Part shown: positions 22,923 through 30,254 of the stretch, piece by piece
Numbering within the stretch: the stretch's first letter is position 1
Layout of the letters: the number at the start of each line of letters is the position of its first letter
Source of the DNA: a virus
Length of the DNA stretch: 41,946 nt
Virus record (IMG/VR): IMGVR_UViG_3300043015_000867
Span: 1 to 41,946 of that record
Reading direction: 5' to 3' (one strand)
Notes under the pieces: model-generated
Database searches by the model: none
Seen by the model: only the letters and a program-made list of their open reading frames with translations
What the model was told of the DNA's origin: nothing
Made by a program: the position numbers and the translations under genes

Positions 22923-23180
22923 TTAATAATCTTCCGAATCATATTCATCATAGTCTTCATCATAATCATTATCGTATACCTCTTCGTCGCCATATACTTC
23001 TGTTACAGCGTCTTTGAGATAAGGATCCTGATCTGCTAACTGATATAACATCGGTTCTTCTAGACCATTGTCTACACACCAGTTTATAAACTTGTTAGCA
23101 CAATCTTGTTTGCTTTTAACATCGACAAATTCAGCAAACGAATCCCAAAGGTCAATTAATTGTTCGTCACTTAGATTCAA
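22923..23180 (-). CDS. small acidic protein between uvsX and uvsY (85 aa)
   Basis: The start is most likely TTG at 23178-23180: AGGAG lies 7 nt upstream within the end of uvsX, and the protein then begins with LNLSDEQLIDLWDSFAEF. Longer starts at 23216 or 23252 would sit deep inside uvsX without a ribosome site. The core (KSKQDCANKFINWCVDNGLEE, without its last letters) is recalled from marine T4-like phages; the C-terminus is a run of Asp, Glu and Tyr from about residue 60. Function unknown; a DNA mimic or regulator of the recombinase is only a guess from the acidic tail. Confidence 0.7.
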   Translation of the reverse strand: MNLSDEQLIDLWDSFAEFVDVKSKQDCANKFINWCVDNGLEEPMLYQLADQDPYLKDAVTEVYGDEEVYDNDYDEDYDEYDSEDY

Positions 23181-24270
23181 TTGGAGTCTCCTGTTCAACG
23201 GTTTCTGTATTGTCATCGGCCTCTTGGTCGATTCCGTTATACTTATCACCATTGTTTGCGAAATCCTTCATAATGATTTCGAGTTGGTCTCCAGTCCAAT
23301 CTTTACGATAGTTTAAATGTTCTTGACCTGCTGAGTCCACAAATTTTAGTCTATTGCCTTGTTGTTTTAACAAACCTTGTTTTTCAAACAAATCAACTAG
23401 ACCACTATATGGATCCATACCAGTTTCGTATGGGATTTTTACTTGTACACCTTCAAAAGGTTTTGCGTAACGTGTTTTCATTACCTTACAAGCGGCTCTA
23501 ATACCACGTACATCTGTTACCTTTTTACCGTCTTCATCTTCTTTTAGTTTCAACTTTTTCATTGCTACCACAATAGATGAAGCATACACAAAGCCTTGTC
23601 CTCCACTGATTTTATCATCAGGATCAAACATATCTTGCGATGCGTATGTGTGGTTAGTACATACCATACCTACGTTGTAACTACCAAACATGTTTACACA
23701 GTTACGTACAAGTGCCGTAAGTGCCTTAGGCTTTCTACCCATATCACCTTTTAAGTCACCTTTATCAAACTGATCAACATCTGTTGGTGTTAGCAACATA
23801 CCCAAACTGTCAATTACAAACAATACTTTAGGACGTTCTTGTGGATCAACACCATCATAATCCTCTCTATATTCTTTCATAAAGTTTGAAACAGTTTTTG
23901 CTACGTCATCAATCATACTCATTGACAAACGTAATAGTTTACTTTCGTCTGTATCAACACCAAGTGCTTGTAACCACTTTTCGTCTAGTGCATTCTCTGA
24001 GTCAATTAGTACTACAAAGATACCCTGTTCTTGTGCTGATTTTACAATATTTCCAGAAGCAAAGTAAGATTTACCTGCACCGGATTCGCCGGCAAACACT
24101 GTTACCTTACCTAGCGGAACACCTTTGTGAAAGTCGCCACTAATAAGATAGTTAAGTGCGTAATTGCCTGTGCTTACCCAGTCTGTTGGATCGTTAAAGC
24201 CAACACCAAGTCCTGTAATAGACTTGGTGAGACCTTTACGAAACTTTGATACATCAAATGGTTTCGCCAT
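23167..24270 (-). CDS. uvsX: UvsX RecA-like recombinase
   Basis: This 367-aa protein forms the strand-exchange filament of T4-like phages, used in repair and recombination-dependent replication. Walker A is FAGESGAGKSYFAS (about 59-72), Walker B is VLFVIDSLGML (about 148-158), and the L1/L2 DNA-binding region includes DKISGGQGFVYASS. The C-terminal region (about 290-367) is typical of UvsX and ends in an acidic tail. It follows gp32 with 9 bases between them; GGAGC precedes the ATG. The end overlaps the TTG start of the acidic gene. Confidence 0.95.
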   Translation of the reverse strand: MAKPFDVSKFRKGLTKSITGLGVGFNDPTDWVSTGNYALNYLISGDFHKGVPLGKVTVFAGESGAGKSYFASGNIVKSAQEQGIFVVLIDSENALDEKWLQALGVDTDESKLLRLSMSMIDDVAKTVSNFMKEYREDYDGVDPQERPKVLFVIDSLGMLLTPTDVDQFDKGDLKGDMGRKPKALTALVRNCVNMFGSYNVGMVCTNHTYASQDMFDPDDKISGGQGFVYASSIVVAMKKLKLKEDEDGKKVTDVRGIRAACKVMKTRYAKPFEGVQVKIPYETGMDPYSGLVDLFEKQGLLKQQGNRLKFVDSAGQEHLNYRKDWTGDQLEIIMKDFANNGDKYNGIDQEADDNTETVEQETPIESK

Positions 24271-24279
24271 GTTTGCTCC

Positions 24280-25275
24280 TTACGATTGACGTGAGCGAAT
24301 CATATTCAAAATGTCTTGAGCACGTTCGCTACTTGGTTTGTCATCTTCAGCCGCAGGTGTAGTAGTTTGTGCTGGTGCAGGTTCTGCAACAGTTTCTGCT
24401 ACTGGCTCACTTGCTGGAGTTGGAGTTGGTGTTGCTGGAGCACTTGCCGGAGCAGATGCTTTGTTCGGATCACCAGTTGGAGCACTCATGCCTGGAGCAC
24501 GAAAGTACTGACCAAAACGATCTGGATCATACGCTTCACCATCAACAGATGCTTCAAACATCTCTTGAATGACTTTAACTTCAACTTCTGAAGGTTTCTT
24601 AGGAAGGAAATCATTTAGATTATGCAATCCATGTGCATCAATTGCCGCTTTTTCTTCATCAGTTAAAGCACGTTCTCTACGTGACCATTGTGATGTTGAG
24701 TAGTCAGCATAACCACCTTTTGATGTTTTCTTAATTCTAAAGTCAACACCTCTTGCGTAATCTGTTGGAAGTTCTTCCATCTCCGGATCCATCAAAGCAC
24801 CTTTAATGATTTGGAAAATTTGTGGACCAATAATAAACCTACGAATAGGATTATCTGGAGTTGAATCTTCACTGATCGGATTGTCAGCAACGAAGCCTTG
24901 GAAAATGTATGAACGCTTTTTCCAATACTTACGTCCTTGATCTTCTAGTGAAGGATCTTTAAACCAACCACGTACTTCTGAAAGGACTGGACAGGTCTCT
25001 CCATACATTTCCATGCATGGAACGTTTACTGTAACAGGACGTGAATCTGTTTGTCCTTTAATCCCAGCAAATGGAAGTTTGATCATCAAACGCTCTTTCC
25101 AAAAGAACACGTTCTCTGGATCTGCGTCTGGCAAGAAACGAAGTACTGCTTCGCTACCTTCTGCCATATTCCAATGTGGGTAAATTGCGTTGTCGCCGCC
25201 GCTTGTTGAATTACCGCCGCCTTTACGATCTTCTTGTTCACGTAGTTTTGCACGGATTTCTGCTAATGTTGCCAT
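24280..25275 (-). CDS. gp32: gp32-like single-stranded DNA-binding protein
   Basis: This 331-aa protein would coat ssDNA during replication, recombination and repair. The N-terminus LAEIRAKLREQE is the gp32 cooperativity region. The OB-fold core includes VLRFLPDADPENVFFWKER, a zinc-site-like VPCMEMYGETCPV and GRKYWKKRSYIFQGFV. The long, low-complexity Pro/Ala/Thr/Glu linker (about 265-315) and the short C-terminal end (RAQDILNMIRSRQS) resemble the acidic protein-interaction tail, although this one ends basic. A very strong ribosome site (AAGGAGG) and a sigma70 promoter sit upstream. Confidence 0.93.
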   Translation of the reverse strand: MATLAEIRAKLREQEDRKGGGNSTSGGDNAIYPHWNMAEGSEAVLRFLPDADPENVFFWKERLMIKLPFAGIKGQTDSRPVTVNVPCMEMYGETCPVLSEVRGWFKDPSLEDQGRKYWKKRSYIFQGFVADNPISEDSTPDNPIRRFIIGPQIFQIIKGALMDPEMEELPTDYARGVDFRIKKTSKGGYADYSTSQWSRRERALTDEEKAAIDAHGLHNLNDFLPKKPSEVEVKVIQEMFEASVDGEAYDPDRFGQYFRAPGMSAPTGDPNKASAPASAPATPTPTPASEPVAETVAEPAPAQTTTPAAEDDKPSSERAQDILNMIRSRQS

Positions 25276-25311
25276 AATATAAGCCTCCTTAATGTTTTGC
25301 CTTTATGTGCC

Positions 25312-25335
25312 TGTTGTAGATAGTTTCTAACAACA
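25312..25335 (-). other. 5'-end stem-loop in the gp32 leader
   Basis: In mRNA sense UGUUGU (25330-25335) pairs with ACAACA (25312-25317), 6 bp, with a further UAG/CUA pairing inside the loop. The predicted +1 of the gp32 promoter is near 25337, so this hairpin would sit at the very 5' end of the transcript. A second inverted repeat, GTAGATA/TATCTAC (25316-25322 and 25336-25342), is mutually exclusive with it. T4 gene 32 has a leader structure used for autoregulation; whether this is the equivalent is inference. Confidence 0.45.
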
Positions 25336-25343
25336 TATCTACT

Positions 25344-25372
25344 ATTATATTTAGTCTTTAGGTAAAAGTCAA
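25344..25372 (-). promoter_or_regulatory. sigma70-type (early) promoter for gp32-uvsX
   Basis: The minus strand reads TTGACT (25367-25372), a 17-bp spacer, then TATAAT (25344-25349): one mismatch in the -35 and a perfect -10 with ideal spacing. The predicted +1 is near 25337, giving a leader of about 62 nt before the gp32 ATG with a strong AAGGAGG site. Confidence 0.8.
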
Positions 25373-25391
25373 TAGCGATTTTGAACTTTGT

Positions 25392-26000
25392 TTACCAAAG
25401 TGACTTTTGAGGAGTGAAAACAAAGTTGACAATCATTCTGCGTGGGTTTGCACTGCTTGGATTCGAACTTGCATGGAATCTGTTGCTAGGAAAAACAAAC
25501 ATTCTTCCTCTTTTTGGTTCCACAGTAGTTTCTACTTCTATATTACCCATACCCTGTCTAAGGGAATTTTTGAACAGTCTAGTAGCACCATCACAGTCAT
25601 GTAGATAATAGATCATGCTTAAACTTTCATCATGTGGACTATCAATATGCGGTGGATTGTATACTTTAGTTGGATCACTGCCATCTGCCATCATAAGATT
25701 GCTTTTCACACGTTCAATAGTTTTGATTTGCATACCTGTTTCTTTTTCTAAAAAGTAAAAGATTGGTTTGACCATTTCCCAAGTATAACATGTGATTTGT
25801 TTTGTTGGGTCTAGTACTGTGTGTACAAACTGTGGTGATTCTTTTATTTCTGGATTATCTGCAATAAAAGCAAGTTCCCAATCTTGGAATCCACTTGTGT
25901 TGTCTTGCCACATCCAGACCAAATTTGGATCCTTGAAAGTTAGTTCAAGGTGTTCTTGCATAGAAGTGGGTAATACATCGTCAAATACTTTATACATCAT
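25392..26000 (-). CDS. 2OG-Fe(II) oxygenase (prolyl-hydroxylase-like)
   Basis: This 202-aa protein has the H-x-D metal pair in NPPHIDSPHDES (H118, D120), a beta-strand LSMIYYLHDCDGATRLF, and a distal GRMFVFPSNRFHASS with the third metal His, followed by RRMIVNFVF with the 2OG-binding Arg. The layout matches small phage prolyl-4-hydroxylase-like enzymes. The substrate is unknown. A CTTAAATA box 5 nt before the ATG (one mismatch to the late consensus) suggests expression with the structural genes. The hairpin-like ACTTTG/CAAAGT at its stop lacks a U tract. Confidence 0.85.
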   Translation of the reverse strand: MMYKVFDDVLPTSMQEHLELTFKDPNLVWMWQDNTSGFQDWELAFIADNPEIKESPQFVHTVLDPTKQITCYTWEMVKPIFYFLEKETGMQIKTIERVKSNLMMADGSDPTKVYNPPHIDSPHDESLSMIYYLHDCDGATRLFKNSLRQGMGNIEVETTVEPKRGRMFVFPSNRFHASSNPSSANPRRMIVNFVFTPQKSLW

Positions 26001-26005
26001 ACGTA

Positions 26006-26013
26006 TATTTAAG
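26006..26013 (-). promoter_or_regulatory. late-type box CTTAAATA, 5 nt before ATG 26000
   Basis: The minus strand reads CTTAAATA then TACGT then ATG. There is one mismatch to NATAAATA, so the call is tentative; it is listed because its spacing repeats that of the neighbouring late genes. No ribosome site is seen. Confidence 0.4.
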
Positions 26014-26032
26014 TATTAGATTTTTTTGGGTA

Positions 26033-28447
26033 TTACTTTTTGATTCCGGCTAAATGAATGATTCTGTTTAGATCTTCGTTAGTCTTTTTCAACGCTTTTC
26101 TTACACCTGGATGATCTGATAAACCTTTAGCAATTTTTTCAATAGTGTTAACTGCACCTGAATAGTTACCGCCTTTGTAACGTTTATCATTAAGTACACC
26201 ATAAGCCATTTTTATCTGCTTATCACTAAACTCTTGCTTTTCAGTACCTTCGTGCGTTGTACTAATCTTTTGTTGTACTGCTTCTAAACCTTTTTCTTTT
26301 AGGTCTTCAATAAAATCATTTACTATTGATCTAGCATATCTGTCATCAGCGTCTTTTTCGCTATGGCTATCTCTTAAATGCTCTAGTTCTTCAACAGCAT
26401 CTTCAACAGTACTAGCATTTTCGATAATTTTTTCTGCATCTACTAGTGCCATATCCCAAGCATTACCGCCTTCTGCAACAGGTGCTGATTTTTTCATAGC
26501 CTGTTTTACTTCTTCGGGTGACATGCCTAATTCTTTAGCAATCTCTTCAGCACTCTTCCCTTGTTTATGTAACTTGTACATATACGGTATTGCTTCTTCG
26601 ATATCATCGTTTTCGACTTGTACCTTTTTGCCTGTTAGTTTGGATACAAATCGCTCGACTAGATCCCCTACGGAATCACCAAAACGCTTACGAGCGGAGA
26701 TTACAACACCCGTTTCACCTTTTGGAAACGCTCCAGTTTCTTTATCATAGAATGAGCGAACAAACTCAATGACATCTTCAGTTGATGCTTTTTTATCTTC
26801 AACACCATCATCTTGACCTGCTAATTTCATAGCACCGTCTTTGTCAATTGTTACATCAGTAGTGTCGTCTTCTTGTTTTAGATCACCAAAATCTAAATCG
26901 TCTAACACTTCAGGCATATTCTTTTTAACATAAGAATAAATTAAAGGTCTTACACATGCGTCAGCATCTTTGTCTGCGAGTGCAATAACATCTTTCTTAA
27001 ATGTTTCATCGTCGATAATACCTTCAAGACTACTAATTGCGTTTGTTCCATCTGGCCCTACTGGCAGATGTTTGTTAATCATTTTATTTAATAAAGCAAC
27101 TTTTTGCTTATCTATTGTTTCACTCATTACTGAGTCTGCCCACTGTTCGAATTCATCAATGTCTTCGCCGTGTGCATATTTGTTATCACGCTCTGCCCAT
27201 CTTTCTTCGGCATCTTCTTGAGCGTAGTTCATAAGTTCATCCATGTCTTGCATCTCAAGGTCCATGTCTTTGTCAAAACCTAATTTGCTATTACTATCTT
27301 GTTGGCAACTTATTTCAATTGATTTAGGATGTACAACAGGCTTACCATCAACTACTGTTGCTGTATAATATACAGTGCATGGTGTTGTTTCGCCATCGTC
27401 GCCTACACCATCCCAATCAAATTCACCATCAAAATGATCTGGATCAAAACCTTCTACTACTCCGGATATTACATCGTCGAGATTAACTGTTGTTTCAGCA
27501 ATTCTCTTTTGATGAATCTTATGTAGCAAAGGAAACATGTCAGTTAAATTTTCATTAAACTGTGGAATAGTAAATGCATTGGTAAGATCATTTACAATGT
27601 CTTCTCCCAATTCTGTTCCCGCCTCTAAAGGCATAAAGTTTTCTTTTTGTTGTGTATAATATGTTTGTGTCTGTAATTTTCTGATATGGTTTCTTAAACT
27701 TTCTAATTCAACTGTTGCACCTTCAATAATATCATTTGATGTTGAATTCATAAAGTCTTTGTGTTGTACATATCTTTTGAAAGTTGTTAGTTTTGCAATG
27801 TTCCCAGAAGTTTCAATAATGTGTTTACCAAATTCATCATGCGGCATACCACCGTTAGCAACGTGACGAGCCATTGCCCTTGCACCTGCTAGATGATTGA
27901 ATGGATACTTAAATCTTTCGCCTGATTCGTTTTCAATAAACAGCGTCTGAATGTTACGTGCTCTAGCACCCATTTGTTCTGCGTTTATTTCTTTTTTGTG
28001 TCTAATAATTAACTTAGTTTTGTCTAGGTTTTCATAACTAGACTTTGTACTTCCATACATTGCTGACTCCTGAACTTTGTTACCTAGATATTTATAGTCT
28101 CTTTTATCTAAATTTGTTTTTGCAATATCTCTAGCATCAAACCCCATCATATGTTTTTTACTAAAGAAACGCATTTCCTTTAAAAAAGCATACCAAGCGT
28201 TTTCAACTGCTTCATTAGCGTTTTCAAGCATTCCTTGGCTGTAATACAGTTTAAGTGTATCTGGATCCTTAATGCTTATGCTTACAGCACCTTGATTTTC
28301 TCCGTTAACAATGTAGTCAAAGTCAAAAAATCGTGCCTTGCTATCTTCGCTAGTAGGCGCTCCGTTTTCGTCCCCCATTTCTATGCGTGGGAAGCGAGAA
28401 CGAATCTTCTCAAATAATGATGATGCTATTGAATCTAAACCTTTCAT
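26033..28447 (-). CDS. large acidic virion-like protein (804 aa), unknown function
   Basis: This long, highly charged protein sits directly downstream of the large terminase. Visible features: a Ser/Lys-rich N-terminal third with a KNKVQES-like linker, a central acidic part with many Asp/Glu (about 330-420), an HTH-like segment KSAEEIAKELGMSPEEVKQA near residue 645, and a helical C-terminus ending RIIHLAGIKK. I recall large structural-module proteins of this kind in marine T4-like phages, without known function. A perfect TATAAATA lies 5 nt before the ATG, so it is a late gene; packaging or head association is inferred only from position. Confidence 0.65.
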   Translation of the reverse strand: MKGLDSIASSLFEKIRSRFPRIEMGDENGAPTSEDSKARFFDFDYIVNGENQGAVSISIKDPDTLKLYYSQGMLENANEAVENAWYAFLKEMRFFSKKHMMGFDARDIAKTNLDKRDYKYLGNKVQESAMYGSTKSSYENLDKTKLIIRHKKEINAEQMGARARNIQTLFIENESGERFKYPFNHLAGARAMARHVANGGMPHDEFGKHIIETSGNIAKLTTFKRYVQHKDFMNSTSNDIIEGATVELESLRNHIRKLQTQTYYTQQKENFMPLEAGTELGEDIVNDLTNAFTIPQFNENLTDMFPLLHKIHQKRIAETTVNLDDVISGVVEGFDPDHFDGEFDWDGVGDDGETTPCTVYYTATVVDGKPVVHPKSIEISCQQDSNSKLGFDKDMDLEMQDMDELMNYAQEDAEERWAERDNKYAHGEDIDEFEQWADSVMSETIDKQKVALLNKMINKHLPVGPDGTNAISSLEGIIDDETFKKDVIALADKDADACVRPLIYSYVKKNMPEVLDDLDFGDLKQEDDTTDVTIDKDGAMKLAGQDDGVEDKKASTEDVIEFVRSFYDKETGAFPKGETGVVISARKRFGDSVGDLVERFVSKLTGKKVQVENDDIEEAIPYMYKLHKQGKSAEEIAKELGMSPEEVKQAMKKSAPVAEGGNAWDMALVDAEKIIENASTVEDAVEELEHLRDSHSEKDADDRYARSIVNDFIEDLKEKGLEAVQQKISTTHEGTEKQEFSDKQIKMAYGVLNDKRYKGGNYSGAVNTIEKIAKGLSDHPGVRKALKKTNEDLNRIIHLAGIKK

Positions 28448-28452
28448 ATGTG

Positions 28453-28460
28453 TATTTATA
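28453..28460 (-). promoter_or_regulatory. T4 late promoter TATAAATA, 5 nt before ATG 28447
   Basis: The minus strand reads TATAAATA, then CACAT, then ATG. It is a perfect late consensus whose expected +1 is the A of the start codon. The leader would be zero and no ribosome site is present. It lies in the 16-bp gap after the gp17 double stop (TAATAG). Confidence 0.7.
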
Positions 28461-28463
28461 CTA

Positions 28464-30053
28464 TTAGAACGAAACGAATACCGGCATTGGTAACACTGTT
28501 TCCGAGTTAATATCCTTCATTTTTTCATATATAGCAGGATCCCAATCAGCCAATATCTGTTGCATACGTACATTTAACAGTGTAGCACTAACCAAGTCAT
28601 CATGCTCTCCTGTCTTGGCACCGAACGTTGTTCCGTGTGCTACGTATGCTTTTAATTCGCTTATAAGTGGTTTACTGCGTATCTTAAGTTTGCTTTGCTC
28701 TAGTAAATGCTTGAACTTAGCACAAGCACTCATTTTAGTTTTGTGTGTTGTATTGAATCCTTTTCTAAATTTACGCACATGCCCTTTTCTAATAGGTTCA
28801 CTCAAAAACATACCGTAAATGTTTTCTTCACCGTAGTCTTTGACTGTAACAAGTGCCGCTTCGCCTATGGCGTTGTTTTCAATTGAGTAGTACACCTGTG
28901 GCAAGCGTCCGGTTGCTTCTTCACATTGTTCTTTTATAGTTTTTGTGATATCAGCAAGTATTCGTACTTGTCCTTGTATAGGTGTTAAATTGTGTTGCCA
29001 CTCTGCTACCTGTTCAAAAGTTGGCAATTCGAAAACTTGAATAGCCGCATAGTCACCTCCTGTACCTAAACTTGGGTCCATACTTACAACATAAGTCATC
29101 TTATCGTTGCAGTCTTTGTACCACCGTGTTTGACCCATTTTTCTCAAAGGTTCTTCGCCTTCGAGTTCAGCAAGTCTTACACTGTTGATTAATGTTTCGT
29201 CAAAGATTAAGAATTCACACTCGTGTTCACGTCTAAAACGTTCTTCACCAATGCGTGATTTTTCTTCTGTTGCCCATTGTTCATCTCTGTCCGGATGTTC
29301 ACTCCAATGTGCAGTAAAAGCATAAAATCCATTAATACCTACTTCGGTATCATTACCGTGTTCGTCAAATCGTTTCATTGCTTCTGTCCAAATAAGTGCA
29401 AATTGATCTTCGTCACTGTTTGGAGTAGAAGTAATAATTGCCTTACCACCTGTTGCTAGTGTAGGTGAAATAGCAGTCCAGAATTCTTTGGCAATGGTTG
29501 GGTTAACGAACGCAAACTCATCACAGTATAGTAGTGATATGGACATACCACGTCCTGTGTTGTCTGTAGTTGTTTGTGACACAATACGTGAACCGTTATC
29601 AAATTCCATCGATCCTTTGTTGTATGATACAACACCACAACGTATATGGTCAGGACAATCTTCATATGCATATCTTATTCTATGCATAATCTCTTGAGCA
29701 CCTGCATATTTGTGTGCCGCAATTAGTACGGTAACATCTGGATTAAACATTGCATACCACAGTAGATAACCTGCCGCCGTGGTTGACTTACCTGTCTGTC
29801 TTGGCAACATGTTAATATTGAATCTATAGTTGTGATATGAATCTACAAGACGCTCTTGGAATTCAAAAGGCGCAAACAACAACTTGCCTTTAGTAGGATG
29901 TTGAATATAAAAGAAATTATCCATAAAGAATTTAGCACCTGTAGTAGGATCCATACAGGCCGTAAGTTCTTCAATTTGTTCTTTTGTGTATCTAGTCTTT
30001 GAGTGTGCTTTTTTAACTAGTACACCGTCAAGACTTTTTCCTTGTTGTGCCAT
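28464..30053 (-). CDS. gp17: large terminase subunit (packaging ATPase/nuclease)
   Basis: This 529-aa protein is the DNA-packaging motor. ATPase: MLPRQTGKSTTAAGY (Walker A-like, about 81-95), SISLLYCDEFAFVNP (Walker B, DE, about 172-186) and ITSTPNSDED (coupling motif). Nuclease: VSMDPSLGTGGDYAAIQ (first Asp, about 326-342), SIENNAIGEAAL (Glu) and GEHDDLVSATLL (last Asp pair, near 490). The length is close to phage gp17. It starts at ATG 30053, 5 nt after an ACTAAATA box with no Shine-Dalgarno, and ends in TAA-TAG before the 804-aa gene. Confidence 0.97.
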   Translation of the reverse strand: MAQQGKSLDGVLVKKAHSKTRYTKEQIEELTACMDPTTGAKFFMDNFFYIQHPTKGKLLFAPFEFQERLVDSYHNYRFNINMLPRQTGKSTTAAGYLLWYAMFNPDVTVLIAAHKYAGAQEIMHRIRYAYEDCPDHIRCGVVSYNKGSMEFDNGSRIVSQTTTDNTGRGMSISLLYCDEFAFVNPTIAKEFWTAISPTLATGGKAIITSTPNSDEDQFALIWTEAMKRFDEHGNDTEVGINGFYAFTAHWSEHPDRDEQWATEEKSRIGEERFRREHECEFLIFDETLINSVRLAELEGEEPLRKMGQTRWYKDCNDKMTYVVSMDPSLGTGGDYAAIQVFELPTFEQVAEWQHNLTPIQGQVRILADITKTIKEQCEEATGRLPQVYYSIENNAIGEAALVTVKDYGEENIYGMFLSEPIRKGHVRKFRKGFNTTHKTKMSACAKFKHLLEQSKLKIRSKPLISELKAYVAHGTTFGAKTGEHDDLVSATLLNVRMQQILADWDPAIYEKMKDINSETVLPMPVFVSF

Positions 30054-30058
30054 ACTAA

Positions 30059-30066
30059 TATTTAGT
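30059..30066 (-). promoter_or_regulatory. late-type box ACTAAATA, 5 nt before ATG 30053
   Basis: The minus strand reads ACTAAATA, TTAGT, ATG. One base differs from NATAAATA (C for the first A). The same octamer with the same spacing precedes the tube-like gene at 34814, which argues for function. Confidence 0.5.
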
Positions 30067-30080
30067 GGAGTTTTGAGTGG

Positions 30081-30254
30081 TTAGGCTTTTTTCTTAGCCA
30101 TCTTAGTTGCAGTAGCGTACATTACTGCTTCTGCATCTTTGCCATAGCGATCTTTAAAATCACTCTTTGCTTTCTTCATACCTTTAACGTATTTTTCCTT
30201 GGTCTTTTCTTCTTTCTTAGAAAGTTTACGTTCTGTTAGTTCGTGTATACGCAT
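30081..30254 (-). CDS. small basic protein (57 aa), conserved in marine T4-like phages
   Basis: The sequence begins MRIHELTERKLSKKEEK and continues with KYVKGMKKAKSDFKDRYGK and EAVMYATATKMAKKKA. It is very rich in Lys and should be highly basic. The KYVKGMKK...YGxDA...VMYATATKMA pattern also occurs, from memory, as a tail of larger marine T4-like phage structural proteins. The ATG follows directly after the stop of the 523-aa gene (stop at 30255), so it is co-translated. It could have split off from, or be a partner of, that protein. Function unknown. Confidence 0.7.
   Translation of the reverse strand: MRIHELTERKLSKKEEKTKEKYVKGMKKAKSDFKDRYGKDAEAVMYATATKMAKKKA

Noticed and set aside
25312-25342. 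H-type pseudoknot in the gp32 leader like the T4 operator
   Set aside because: The loops needed to cross the two stems would have zero length, and part of the first stem lies upstream of the expected +1; two exclusive hairpins fit better.
25375-25400. Terminator hairpin at the oxygenase stop (ACTTTG/CAAAGT)
   Set aside because: Only 6 bp with a 5-nt loop and not followed by a U tract.
25440-25480. tRNA-like T-arm sequence (GTTCGAATCC on the minus strand)
   Set aside because: There is no matching acceptor or D/anticodon stem, and the sequence is part of the oxygenase coding region.
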